Source of the DNA: Oenanthe sinensis
Lineage: Eukaryota; Streptophyta; Magnoliopsida; Apiales; Apiaceae
Direction of reading: 5' to 3'
Assembly: GCA_028671895.1 (NCBI GenBank)
Contig: CM053810.1
Location: 27,755,501-27,819,500 of the forward strand
DNA: 64,000 nt
Shown: positions 11,280 through 22,033 of the stretch, in pieces
How the letters are laid out: each line of letters starts with the position of its first letter
Position numbering within the stretch: the first letter of the stretch is position 1
The notes under the pieces: generated by a model
Databases searched by the model: none
What the model was told of the DNA's origin: nothing
The model's input: the letters and a program-made list of their open reading frames with translations, nothing else
Program-made: the position numbers and the translations under genes

Positions 11280-13176
11280 TTACATATTTAACATACCTAA
11301 TTCACCTACCAGTCTGAGAAAGGTAGACTCATCAAGTGGTTTTGTCAAAATGTCTGCAATCTGTCTGTCAGTTGGAACATAGTGAAGTGTCACAGTACCA
11401 TTTTCAACGTGTTCTCTAATAAAGTGATACCTGACATCAATGTGCTTTGTTCTGGAGTGTTGGACTGGATTCTCTGCAATTTTAATAGCACTAGTATTAT
11501 CACAATACATAGGAATATTTGAGAATTTTAGTCCATAATCAAGTAATTGATTTCTCATCCACAGAATTTGAGCACAACAACTTCCAGCTGCAATGTATTC
11601 AGCCTCAACTGTTGAGGTGGATACAGTTTGTTGTTTCTTACTAAACCAAGAAATTAATCTGTTGCCAAGAAACTGGCATTGTCCTGTTGTGCTTTTCCTG
11701 TCTACTTTGCATCCTGCATAGTCAGAATCTGAATAGCCAATTAGTGAAAAATCTGACTCTCTAGGATACCAAAGTCCAAGAGTTTGTGCCCCCTTGAGAT
11801 ATCTAAAAATTCTTTTCACACCTATTAAATGTGATTCTCTAGGGCCAGCTTAAAATCTAGCACATAGACAAGTTGCAAACATTATATCTGGTCTACTAGC
11901 AATTAAATATAGCAATGAGCCAATCATACCTCTGTAGTTGTGTTGTCAACTTTCTTACCCTTTGAGTCTGTGTCTAGCTTAGTGGTTGTAGACATGGGAG
12001 TTTTAGCAGTTGCAGAGTCTCGCATATCAAACTTCTTTAATAGTTCTTTCACATACTTTGTTTGATTGATGAAAATTCCATCATCATTCTGTTTGACTTG
12101 AAGCCCCAAAAAGAAGTTCAACTCTCCCATCATGCTCATTTCATAATTTGACTGCATTAGTTGACTAAACTTTTCACAGAGTTTATCATTAGTATATCCA
12201 AATATAATATCATCAACATAAATTTGGACAAGCAAAATATCACCTTTACATTTTCTAATAAAGAGAGTTTTGTTAATAGTACCTCTTGTGAATCCATTTT
12301 CAAGAAGAAATTTTGAAAGAGTTTCATACCATGCTCTAGGTGCTTGCTTCAATCCATATAGTGCCTTGTCTTACCTGTAAACATGATCAGGAAACTTTGG
12401 ATCAACAAATCCTGGTGGTTGCTCCACATAGACTTCTTCTTCCAATTCTCCATTTAAGAATGCACTTTTCACATCCATCTGATACACCTTGAATTTGGAA
12501 TGAGCTGCAAAGGCCAGAAACATTATGATAGCTTCCAATCTTGCTACTGGTACAAAAGTTTCATCATAGTCAATTCCTTCCTCCTGTGAGAATCCTTTTG
12601 CAACTAACCTTGCTTTATTTCTTACTACAGTTCCATTCTCATCAAGTTTATTTCTGTACACCCATTTTGCACCAACAACTGATCTATTTTTAGGTCTTGG
12701 TACAAGTTTCCACACTTTATTTCTCTCAAATTCATTCAATTCTTCTTGCATTGCAATAATCCAATCAGGGTCTTGCAAGGCTTCCTCAATTTTCTTGGGT
12801 TCATTCTTTGAGAGAAAACAACTATAAAGACATTCATTTTGAGTGGCTGTTCTTGTTTGTACACCACTCTCAGGGTCACCAATTATTAAGTCAGGAGTGT
12901 GATCCCTTGTCCATTTTCTAGCTGGTGGAAGATTGGTTCTTGAACTTGAAGCTCCCCCTAAGTCATTTGCATCTTCTGTAATTGAGTGAGATCCAAATGA
13001 AGAGGCTCCCCCTAAATTTATTGACCCTGACAAGGATTCAGAGTTGCTTGATCCAGACCCTGATGAGTTAGACTCTGAATTATTTGGAGTTGAAATATTT
13101 GGCTCCCCCTCAGAGTGTGCAGGTTCCTGTGTTGGTTCAGGAGTTATTTGAGGGTTTCCATCCTCTTCTTCTTCAT
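11280..13176 (-). pseudogene. Reverse transcriptase and RNase H of element B pol, broken
   Basis: The RT part shows KWVYRNKLDENG, LVAKGFSQEEGIDYDETF, YQMDVKSAFLNGELEEEVYV, ALYGLKQAPRAWYETL and the catalytic QIYVDDIIFG (about 12205). The RNase H part shows YSDSDYAG, VEAEYIAAGSCC, CDNTSAI and KHIDVRYHFIREH. The product ends LVGELGMLNM with TAA at 11280. Breaks: a 10-base deletion against element D near 13175, TTA-to-TAA at about 12368, and a 1-nt loss near 11930. The YQMDVKSAFLNG and KALYGLKQAPRAWYE signatures fit the Sirevirus-type copia clade (family knowledge). Confidence 0.9.
12951..13110 (-). other. Internal AGGGGGAG tracts in integrase-RT linker, element B
   Basis: Three polypurine-like GGGGGAG tracts on - (12951-12960, about 13004-13014, 13101-13110), two of them inside Leu-Gly-Gly-Ala-Ser codons. 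They closely resemble the authentic PPT at 5731-5742. Elements C and D have counterparts in the same linker. Confidence 0.5.
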
Positions 13177-14526
13177 TTATTTTAGATTTTCAAATTCCAG
13201 TGTGGTAGACTCTGACTCATCCTGCAATCCTGTAAACTTTTTATCATCAAATGCAACATGAATAGATTCCATAACAATTTTGGTTCTGAGATTAAACACT
13301 CTGACTGCTTTTGTGTTTGATGCATATCCAAGAAAAATTGATTCATCTGCCTTGGCTTCAAATTTGCTTAGATTTTCAGGATGTACTTTCAGCACATAAC
13401 ACTTGCATCCAAATATGTGAAAGTGTTTCACACTTGGCTTCTTGTCATTTATCATTTCATAGGGAGTCTTTCCATGCATGTTTATTAAAGTGCAGTTTTG
13501 AGTGAAATATGTTGTATTGACTGCTTCAGCCCAAAAATATACTGGTAGCTTAGACTCTGCTAACATTGTTCTGGCAACTTCTATGAGTGTTCTATTCTTT
13601 CTCTCCACAACTCCATTTTGTTGAGGAGTTCCTGGTGCAGAAAATTGTTGAGTAATTCCCTTTGATGCACAGTAGTCCTCCATGATTGAATTCTTGAATT
13701 CAGTACCATTGTCACTCCTCAGAATTCTTACTGTTTTCTTTGATTTTCTTTCCAGAAAAGTGATATGGTCTATTATGTGTTGTGAAGCTTCATCCTTTGA
13801 ATGTAGAAAGAAAACCCATGCGAATCTTGTAAAATCATCTACAATAACAAGAGTATATTTATTTTTGTTAATTGACATAACATTTACTGGACCAAATAAA
13901 TCAAGATGCAATAAATAAAAGGGTTCAGAAATGGTGTTAATTGTCTTGCTCTTGAAAGATGATTTCCTTTGTTTTCCAAGTTGACATGCTTCACAAAGTC
14001 CATCTTGCACAAAATCAACATGTGGTAATCCCCTTACAAGATTCTGTTTCACCAACTTGTTGAGTGTTTTGAAGTTGATGTGTGACAGTTTCTTATGCCA
14101 TTTTCAGCTTTCTTCAGTTGAGGCCTTGCTGTATAGACACGTGACTTCATTGTTTATGCAATCTTCCAAGCTGGCTTCATAAATGTTACCATGTCTGTGT
14201 CCTTTGAAAACCACAATGCCTATTTTTTTGTGAGTCACAAGACACTCTTTGTTGTCAAAGCCAGTATGGTAACCTTTATCTCCAAGTTGACTTATGCTTA
14301 TTAAATTGTGCCTTAAGCCATCAACTAGAGCTACTTGTTCAATGATGACATTCCCAAGTACAATCTTGCCATATCCCAGTGTTTGTCCTTTGTTGCCATC
14401 TCCAAAGGATACTTCTGGGCCAGCCATTTCCTCAAAGTCTGTAAGCAGGGATTTCTTTCCAGTCATATGTCCTGAGCATCCACTGTCCAGGATTAGGGTT
14501 ACTTTCTTTACCCTGGTTCCCTGCAT
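13177..14526 (-). pseudogene. Protease and integrase of element B pol, broken
   Basis: Starts MQGTRVKKVTLILDSGCSGHMTG: protease with intact DSG. The protease-side segment runs to an in-frame TGA at about 14104, where element C has Trp. Element D has the same TGA. Then comes the GAG-pre-integrase zinc region (WHKKLSHINF ... CEACQLGKQRK) and the integrase core LHLDLFGPVNV (Asp), LRSDNGTEFKNS (Asp) and PQQNGVVERKNRT (Glu). The linker ends in a frameshift near 13177. The catalytic triad is complete. It acts in the virus-like particle and nucleus to insert cDNA; here it is inactivated by the upstream stop. Confidence 0.9.
14520..14525 (-). promoter_or_regulatory. Candidate 3' splice acceptor at gag-pol junction, element B
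   Basis: On - the sequence reads CTAACTAG, then GCTTTATGTATGCAG|GG: a branch-like CTAAC about 25 nt upstream and NTGCAG|G. It lies within 11-18 nt after the gag stop and at the start of the open pol frame. An ATG (ATGCAGG) overlaps it and is an alternative explanation. Confidence 0.4.
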
Positions 14527-14537
14527 ACATAAAGCAA

Positions 14538-16838
14538 CTAGTTAGATGTTTTGAGGACCCAAACAGTTTTGGATCTTTTTCTACTAACTTTAGGAGAAAC
14601 AGGCTTAGTAATTTTCCCTTTTGGTTTACCTGTCTCTATTGTTGCTTTACACTCTGGTGGTGTCTTAACAGTGTCATACCAACTTTTATCAATTGAAGAT
14701 TTTAGCTCATAAAAATTGTAATACAAATCATGATAGTCCCTACACATATAAATAGAATGAAATATGCTACCACAGTGATAACAAGGTTTCTATGGTATGT
14801 AGTGACTTTTCAGAGTCTGAGAAGGACAAGACTCTGATTTCATCTCAATTTTTGTTTTACAATCTATAGCTAAATGGTTGTGGTTGCCACATCTATAACA
14901 CTTCTTTCTAGGAGCATTAGGATCTTTTTGATAATTATTAGTCTTATTAATGCCTTCCTTACCATTCCTATTTCTCCTAGTTTTGGTGGACTCTGATAAG
15001 TTCTCTAGCCTTTCTTTCAACTTAGACTTAGACAAGTACCCTATGTTAATTTTTTTCTTAGAGTTATTTTCTCTTGTTTCATCTGTCTTCTTGTCAACAA
15101 CAGGGGGACTATTGACAGATGAGTTTGTGGTTTCAGATTTTTCTTTAGGGATCACAAACTTAACAGGAACAAATGTACTTTTGTCTTTAGTCTTATTAAT
15201 TTTGCTAGCTTCTTCATTGTTATCATTCTCAACAATAGGTCTTTTGTCTTGACTCTTGTCATAGCCTAGACCAGCAGTTTGACACACGTTTTGATTATTG
15301 AGAATTTCTTGAACTTTTCTTCCAGAGTCTGTCCAAACTTTAAACTTAAGCCTTTCTTCTTCTAGTTCTTTCCTAACATAGTCATAGGCTTTCAAAATTT
15401 CAGTGTAGTTATGACTATATTTCTCAGAATCCTTTTTGTATTGTTTCATTAATAATAACTCAGACTCTAAATGACCATTCCTTTTAGTTAAGGTTAAATT
15501 TTCTTCTCTCAACCTTTCACTTTCACTAGTGAGAGACCTACATGTTGTCATTATTTTATTAACCTCACTTTTCACAATCTCTATGTCATCAGAGTCTAAA
15601 TTAATTAAGGATTCAGGAGTAAAGATTGATACCTGAGTTTTAGGAGATGAGGGTTCTTTGGGAGACTGTGATTTTCTTGAGGAGGATGCCATCAATGCTA
15701 GATTTTCATAATCAATTTCATCCTCTGAGCTTGAGTCTGCCCAATCCTTTTCTGTTAATAGAAGTGCTTTTCCTTTTCCTTGACTTTTTGACTTTCTGCA
15801 TTCACTGGCAAAGTGCCCCAATATTCCACAGTTGAAACATTTGACCTTTGCTTTGTCAAGTTTGATTATTGTACTCTTGCTCTTCTCAACCTTCTCATCT
15901 TCCTTCTTGAATGATGGCTTTTTGCTAAATTTGCCAGTTCTTTTGTTGAATTTCATTCTTTTGAAATTTTTAGCAAACATAGCTATCATTTGACTTCGAT
16001 CAAACTCTTCATCAGAATCAGAGTCTGTGTCAGTAGACTCTGACTCCACAACAGCTTTACCCTTCTTTCTTGAATCCTTGATTCTTGCTTCTGTGGGTTG
16101 TTCCTGTTGTTCTTTCTTAGACTCCATCAAGAGTGCCACAGATTTTGTCTTTACAGACTTCTTATTCTTTTTCTGTTGCATCTCCAAATCATATGTCTTG
16201 AGTTTGCCATACAATTCTTCTAGAGTTAGTTCATCCAAATCTCTAGCTTCCCTTATGGCTTTAGTCTTATTGTCCCACTCTTCAGGAAGTGCTCTCAAAA
16301 ACTTGGTGTTTGTATCTTTAGAATCATAAACCTTACCAAGCATAGCCATTTCATTCAAGAGTTTTGTAAACCTGTCATACATCTCAGTGATAGATTCTCC
16401 AGATTTTGCTTCAAAGTACTCATACTCTTGAATTAGCAAAGACCTAGCATTCTTCTTGACATATTTAGTCCCTTGACAGTGCACCTCAAGTTTTGTCCAA
16501 ATCTCCTTAGCAGTTTTGCATGATATGACACAGTTAGTTAGAATAGAATCCTAACTGTTGAAGAGAATGTTCTTTACTTTTGCCTCCTTAAGGACATTTT
16601 CCTTGTCCTCTTTTGTCCATTCAGCCTTTGGTTTCTCAACGAGGTGTTCTTCAGTTATTTTGCCTTCCTCGTTGATTTGAGGCACAATTTTTAAGGGCAC
16701 AAAGGGTCCTTCATTAATCCTGTCAAGATAGTCAGGGTCTCTTGCTTCCAGATGGTGCAGCATCTTAACCTTCCAGTGGGTGAACTCGTTTCTCTTAAGC
16801 ATAGGAATCTTAGAATTGCCATCTTTGTTTCCAGACAT
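14538..16838 (-). pseudogene. gag of element B, broken
   Basis: Starts MSGNKDGNSKIPMLKRNEFT, 37 bases inside the 5' LTR. The N-terminal part corresponds to the DUF4219/UBN2-type copia gag domain (HWKVKMLHHLEA, NARSLLIQEYEYFEAKSGES, KFLRALPEEWDNKT). It contains three CCHC knuckles: CFNCGILGHFASEC (about 15800-15840), CYRCGNHNHLAIDC (about 14860-14905) and CYHCGSIFHSIYMC (about 14745-14786). A probable coiled coil lies between the first and second. The end is KTVWVLKTSN. Stops: TTG-to-TAG at about 16548 and a TAG at about 14788. Length about 767 codons, long for a copia gag. Confidence 0.9.
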
Positions 16839-16860
16839 CTTTGATCGTTTTTAAATGTTA

Positions 16861-16873
16861 GGATCTGATACCA
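16861..16873 (-). promoter_or_regulatory. Primer binding site of element B (initiator tRNA-Met type)
   Basis: On - TGGTATCAGATCC follows the 5' LTR end after two bases. It matches the plant initiator tRNA-Met complement TGGTATCAGAGC with one mismatch. Confidence 0.88.
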
Positions 16874-16875
16874 AT

Positions 16876-17638
16876 TGTTTTCCCAGTTGTACAAGTAGAA
16901 GGAGGGGTTGAATACTTGTATGTCTTTTCCGCCTGATTTAAAATCAAATTAAGAACAAACTCAAACATAAAAATATGAATAAGTACTGTTTTGTATTATT
17001 GATTTGTGAATACAAAACTCTTCTAGGGTGTACACAAACCCTAGCAGCTTCTCTGTGTTTATTACAGCAACTCTCTCTATCTCTATGCCCTCACAATATT
17101 TCACTCAGACAATTATGCTTCGACTTCCACACCTTTACAATTAGGTTACATAGATTTTATATAGAAAACTGCCTATCAACTAATAACAGAAAGTAAAATT
17201 ACAATAGGAATAAAATCCCTAATTATTAGTTGATAGTTTCCTTCTAGAATTCTCTTTCTTTCCCATAACATATCTGCAATATATTTATCTTGATCTTCGA
17301 AGACTTTCCATTCCTGTGATCTTCTTCCAAATTTATCCTCAACTGTATAGACTCTGAAATCTTCAGACTCTGATGATCTTCAGACTTTGATCACATGTAG
17401 ACTCTGATAGATCATAGACTCTGATAGTCTATAGACTCTGATCACCTTCCAGACTCTGATCTTCATGCAGCCTCTAGTTTCACTTTCTACAGAAATTCTT
17501 CTAAGTACAAGTAACATGAATGTTGACTATCTAGACTCTGATTATACATTTCGGAGACTAGAAAGACTTATTACAGATAAACTAATCTAGACCATGTTCT
17601 AGTATTTTGTACATTATCAAATGAATATATTCCTAACA
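16876..17638 (-). repeat. 5' LTR of element B
   Basis: 763 bp, identical in length to the left copy. U3 (about 17340-17550) holds seven exact AGACTCTG words, five of them followed by AT. A TATA box (TATATAAA on -) lies at 17156-17163 and would drive leftward transcription. Flanked on the right by TAAAC (17639-17643), the target duplication. Confidence 0.95.
17156..17163 (-). promoter_or_regulatory. TATA box in 5' LTR of element B
   Basis: TATATAAA on -, preceded in transcription direction by the AGACTCTG array (U3). The same motif is at the corresponding site in the other LTR, in element D (51704-51711) and, with flanking differences, in element C. Confidence 0.6.
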
Positions 17639-19190
17639 TAAACCCTCTTCTTTTCTTCACTTCTCCTTTCTATACACTAAATCAAATGGCTTCTTCTAGT
17701 TCTAATCCTGCAAATGAAGTTTATATAATCCCATAAATAAAAAATTTAGTCATTTCGAGAGATGCGGATGCAAAACCTCAATACAAATGTTTCACGAGGT
17801 TTCATAATGATTCGTACCTAAAATAGGCTCTATTAACAAACCCACCACTGTATATGGACATATTAGAGCAGTTCTGGAACACTGCTAACTGAGAGGAGGT
17901 TGCTTTAGAGGATGGGAGCTCCAAGATTCAAGTAACCTACAAAATTCAAAAGGTGGATATAATGTTTGATAAAAAAAGATGTAAATGAAAGCCTGTTGTT
18001 ACCAACCAAAGACTTTGATAAAGAGCCAACTGAGAGTGATATTCTAGATTTTCTAGAGTCCATTAGGTACTCAGATACAGTGGAGAAAGGAGCTGATGAT
18101 AAGAAGTATAGGCTTGGAAAAATCAACAAGAAGCACATGAGAAAGGAGTGGTCATTCCAGTTTGATACATTCATAAGATTGTTAACTTGCAGGAAAACAG
18201 GGTTTGACCAGATTAGCATGATTGCCTTGAAGCTGGCCTACTCATTGGCTTACAACCAAAAGGTCAATGTTGGGAAGCTGATTCTTGGGGAGCTCATAAC
18301 CAGGATTCCCAAGAGAGGTAATGAGATTTTCTTCCCTCATTTTATTCAATCAATTCTCAATTATAAAAATACTACTTTGATTGAACTACCTGGGATGAAC
18401 AAAAATAGAATTGGCTACTCCAAATCCATGTCAAAAATTATTTTTGCTACATTGGATAGGAGAAGCACAATGAATGTACCTCTTCAAATCACACCTCATA
18501 TGAGGAGTGTGTTTGAAGGGTATCCACTTGTGCAGCCTACATATAGATATCTTGAAATAGTAGAAGGTCCTAAGGCTGTAGAAGAACCAAATGCACCTAA
18601 CCCAAGGACTTCTAACCCAATTGTAGACCCTTCCTTGAAAATAATAGATGATAGTGATCTAACCTCCACATCCTCTCAACAGGGTACGGTTGAAAAGAAG
18701 AAAAGGAAAAACCCGCTCCAAAGAAGAAGTTAGAAATAGTTGTAGAAAGTATTGTAGAATCTCAACTAGATGAGTCACAGGTGGAACCTCTCAAGAGGAG
18801 AAATAAAAGTAAGGAGACCACACTAGACCACTCTACATCCTCCCAACATGATGTAGAGATTACAAAGGGACTACACCTGCTACTAGGTGCACTTTCCTAA
18901 CAAAGTTCATCTATTAAAATTGGGAGTAAGCCCACTCCACTTTGTAAAGAGTCTGCAACATCACAGGAACTCACTCTTGTTGATGAGAGAAGAACAGTTG
19001 AAAAGGAGACAAAAGTGCACTTATGAAATTCTATTGAAACTTCCCCATTTTCTCAAGGGGAGTTGCCAACACTCACAACTACTCAAAATCTCTCTTCTAT
19101 TCTTCAAATTTCTTCTCAACCAATTGTGTCTAGCCAAACACAAAAGGTTGTTGATTATCAGGAATCTACTCACCCCTAAGGGTTTTTAAA
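17639..19190 (+). pseudogene. Third ORF of element A, broken (continues A after the nested insertion)
   Basis: Starts MASSSSNPANEVYIIP at 17686, stopped after 16 codons. The frame continues with PPLYMDILEQFWNTA, a TGG-to-TGA break near 17889 and a frameshift near 17966. It then has KKHMRKEWSFQFDTFIRLLT (about 18130-18190) and GFDQISMIALKLAYSLAYN. This matches in order the EWSFxFD core of ORF3 in B, C and D. The Pro/Ser/Thr-rich tail decays after 18733 and is no longer traceable past about 19190, where a simple repeat array starts. No LTR follows, so the 3' end of A is lost or hidden. Confidence 0.75.
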
Positions 19191-19440
19191 AATTTTTACC
19201 TCAAAGGGCCTTCAATAAAATTTATCCCAAAGGACCTTCAATAAAATTGATCTCCGAATGTCTTCAATAATAATTAATCTCATCGGTTCTTTAATAAAAT
19301 TTAACCTCCCAAGAGTCTTCAATAAGAACTAAACCCAAAAAGAGTCTTCGGGAAAAATTAACCCATAAGGGTCTTCAACAAAAACCAATCCATGAAGGCC
19401 TTCAAAACCAACAACACCCTTGATGGCCTTCTTATAATAT
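19186..19440. repeat. Degenerate CCTTCAATAAAATT array, first block
   Basis: About eight irregular units of roughly 30-35 bases with core GGGCCTTCAATAAAATT followed by ACCC- or ATCCC-like sequence. Same unit as 20380-20990 and, in degenerate form, 22640-22730. No coding potential is seen. Confidence 0.7.
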
Positions 19441-19638
19441 TGTGCATTCGATGAATATTATGCATGCGATGAACGCAATGAATGTTAGCGTGAAATGAAT
19501 GTTATGCATGCAATGAGTGTAATGAATGTTCTGCATGCAATGATGTTATGTATGCAATTAATGTAATGAATTTAAACATGATAATTAACTCTAATATTCT
19601 ATAATCATCCCATGAGGGGGCATTTCACGCAGAGTCAT
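19441..19638. repeat. Short GCATGCAATGAATGT-rich stretch
   Basis: Short imperfect direct repeats around ATGCATGCAATGA-ATGTAATGAATGTT between about 19445 and 19570, then a short unique stretch before the TRIM. No gene seen. Confidence 0.45.
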
Positions 19639-19794
19639 CGTAACATCTCACATCGAATATAATGTACATATTTGGGCCTTTTATAAGGACAAGTTAACAA
19701 CTAATGTATACAAAAAAATACTAGCTTTTAGGGGCTGACCTGTGATGGGTTGTTGGGTCTGATATGCATTCAGTTGTGGGCTTGGGTTGTTATA
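19639..19794 (+). repeat. 5' LTR of the TRIM
   Basis: 156 bp; the second copy differs by a 4-base insertion near its start and scattered substitutions. Confidence 0.75.
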
Positions 19795-19896
19795 ATTGGT
19801 ATCAGAGTCATACCCGGCTGGAAGTGCTAAGGCACTATCCGGGTTCCGTAAGTTCGTCTGTGGGCTCGACGAGGACGTCAACCCAATAAGGTGGGG

Positions 19897-20056
19897 TGTT
19901 TAAAACATCTCATATCGAATATAATGTGTATGTTTGAGTCCTTTATAAGGACAAGTTAACAACTAATGTATACAAAAAATTGCTAGTTTTTATGGGCTGA
20001 CTTGTGGTGGGTTGTTGGGCCCAATATGCATTCAATTGTGGGCTTGAGTTGTTATA
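19897..20056 (+). repeat. 3' LTR of the TRIM
   Basis: 160 bp; starts directly after the purine-rich tract and ends GTTGTTATA, like the first copy. Confidence 0.75.
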
Positions 20057-20379
20057 GCCATCCTTAGAAAACACTCATCAACATCCATCAATGGGGCATC
20101 TCGAGTTGATACTTCTCCCATACTTTCCCTTAGTATTTGCCAAATTTAGATCAATACTCCAAGCTCAAGATAATGACTTTCCACCTTTGTGATATTGCCA
20201 TATAGAAATTAATTATTATGACATGGATAACTTCATTCATAATCTTAGAGCCTCTACCTTTGTGATGCATCCTGACTAGAACAATTTTATAGAGTAAAAA
20301 TCTTGAGCAATATTAAGACTTTATTTGAGTAGGCCATTAGTTGAGTCTGATCCAGCGTAGGAGGATGAAGAGCCTTCAA

Positions 20380-20990
20380 CAATCTTTAATCTCGGAGGGC
20401 CTTGAACAATTTTTAAATTTTTTAACCCTCGGAAGGCCTTCAATAATATTCAATAATATTTTAACACATGAAGAGGCTTCAATAAAACATTTACCCCATG
20501 AAGAGCCTTCAATAAAAACTTTACCCCATGAAGAGTCTTCAAAAATATGTTACCTCATGAAGGGCCTTCAATAATATTTTACCCCATGAAAGGCCTTCAA
20601 TAAAATTTTATCCCATGAAATATTAATGGTCTTCAATAAAATTTTACCCCATGAAGGGACTTCAATAAAAAATTTACCAATCAATAAAATTTTACCTTAT
20701 GAAGCACTGAGGGTCTTCTATAAAATTTTACCCCATGAATGGGCTTCAATAAAAAATTTACCAATAAAGAGTTTTCAATAAAATTTTACCCCATGAAGCA
20801 TTGATGGTCTTTAATAAAATTTTACCAATGAAGAGTCTTCAATAAAATTTTACATCATAAAGCATTGAGGGTTTTCAATAAAATTTTACCAATGAAGAAT
20901 CTTTAATAAAATTTTACCTCATGAAGCATTGAGGGTCTTCAATCATATTTTATCCCATAAAGGGCCTTCAATAAAATTATTTCTTACCTA
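20380..20990. repeat. Degenerate CCTTCAATAAAATTTTACC array, main block
   Basis: About 18 units with consensus near GAAG(G/A)G(C/T)CTTCAATAAAATTTTACCCCAT, at 28-45 base spacing. Some units carry an extra AAGCATTGA insertion (higher-order variant). The centre GAAGGGCCTTC is nearly palindromic. No ORF of note. Confidence 0.8.
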
Positions 20991-22033
20991 CAAAAATTCA
21001 ACAAATAACAAAAACTTATCAAGAAAGTTAGATTTTTACCTGGAAGGAATGTCTTGGGATATGGAGATGGAGATGTAGCTCCTCATAAAACTCGGCGATG
21101 CAGGCCTTTTTCTGGGCTTCTCCACTTGAAAATAGAATATTAGACCATCTCCAAATTGTATAAAATTATTTTATCTTGGCGTGGACTGTAAAATCATTCA
21201 ATTCTGACTTCTGAAACTGATCAAGTTATGACCGAAACAGTGATTGATGCGCAAACTCTCACACAAATCCGAATTTTAATCTGATTTAAGCCAAAATAAG
21301 CTCAATTCTTTCCTCCATCTAATGATATTTAGATATTTATCTTCATATGACTTTCTACCTAAATATCTAATCAACAACAGAAAATATTAAAATATTAGGG
21401 TTTACCTAGTAAGCGCGCTTTGCGATATAAAGATGTTGCTCCTGATAATTGCATCCCATCTTTGCAAGTCACCCTCTGCATGTGATTGCTCTTCCATTAA
21501 CCATAATATCATCCCCATATATGGATTTCCTCTGAACATTTTAAATCAATTACCAGCAGGTTTTCTAAACCGAGTAGAATTACTTTATGAAAATTTCCAG
21601 CTGCCTTTCCTCTCCAGTTTCAAACTGACCTAAAATGGATTCTTTTTATTTTACCACTTCTGAATTAAAGAGATTTCGATATGCTTCGAGTGGGCTATAA
21701 AATTTTCCAAATCTTGAATTCTAGAACTCAAGATATGACCCAAACAATGTACATATCGCATGTAGCACAATACATACAAATTTTTTCTATTTAGACTCCA
21801 AAATCGATTACCCATTAGCCATTAATCTATATTTGAGACCATATCCTTCAAACCATGATGAGAACCATAACCTGTTGAATTCCAACAACCCCTACAAATT
21901 TTATTCAATATCTCCCCCTTCGATGTCTCTCATGACCATCTTTAATATCCACCATGACAACCTTTAAAACCCTAGATTTGATGTAACATCTTTCCTCCTA
22001 AGATATGGATTTTGCCCTCCTTCTAACGCCAAA
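20991..22033. repeat. Non-coding block with a diverged tandem duplication
   Basis: Two successive segments (about 21030-21400 and 21400-21900) share, in order, TTTTACCT-like starts, a GATAT-AGATG-GCTCCT segment, an ATAAAAT-C-AAT-CTGA-TTCT segment and CAAG-TATGACC-AAACA. The similarity is partial. No protein is recognised. It may be the internal region of the LTR-like element whose possible U5/PBS lies at about 22018-22034. Confidence 0.35.

Larger units (their letters stand above)
4968..17638 (-). mobile_element. Complete Ty1/copia (Sirevirus-like) element B, nested in element A
   Basis: The 12,671-bp element is bounded by 763-bp LTRs (4968-5730 and 16876-17638), each TGTTTTCCCA...CCTAACA on +, with target duplication TAAAC at 4963-4967 and 17639-17643. 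Transcription direction is -: PBS next to the right LTR, then gag, protease, integrase, RT, RNase H, spacer, a large third ORF, and the purine tract next to the left LTR. By eye the LTRs differ at about 25 positions (about 3%). All ORFs have stops or frameshifts. The copy belongs to the same family as element D. Confidence 0.96.
19639..20056 (+). mobile_element. TRIM-like miniature LTR retrotransposon
   Basis: Two direct repeats of about 156 and 160 bp (19639-19794 and 19897-20056) start with (T/C)GT...AACATCTCA(C/T)ATCG and end GTTGTTATA. Between them lie only 102 bases: a PBS-like TGGTATCAGAGTC at 19797-19809, two bases after the first repeat, and a purine-rich ATAAGGTGGGG at about 19886-19896, directly before the second repeat. 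Flanks GTCAT (19634-19638) and GCCAT (20057-20061) look like a target duplication with one change. No coding capacity. It would need proteins in trans. Confidence 0.78.

Noticed and set aside
20341..20574. 77-codon frame with repeated HEEPSIK-like units
   Set aside because: It is only the translation of the CCTTCAATAA repeat array; not a gene.
19186..20990. CRISPR-like appearance of repeats at 30-45 base spacing
   Set aside because: Plant nuclear context, repeats degenerate and spacers not unique; an amplified repeat array.
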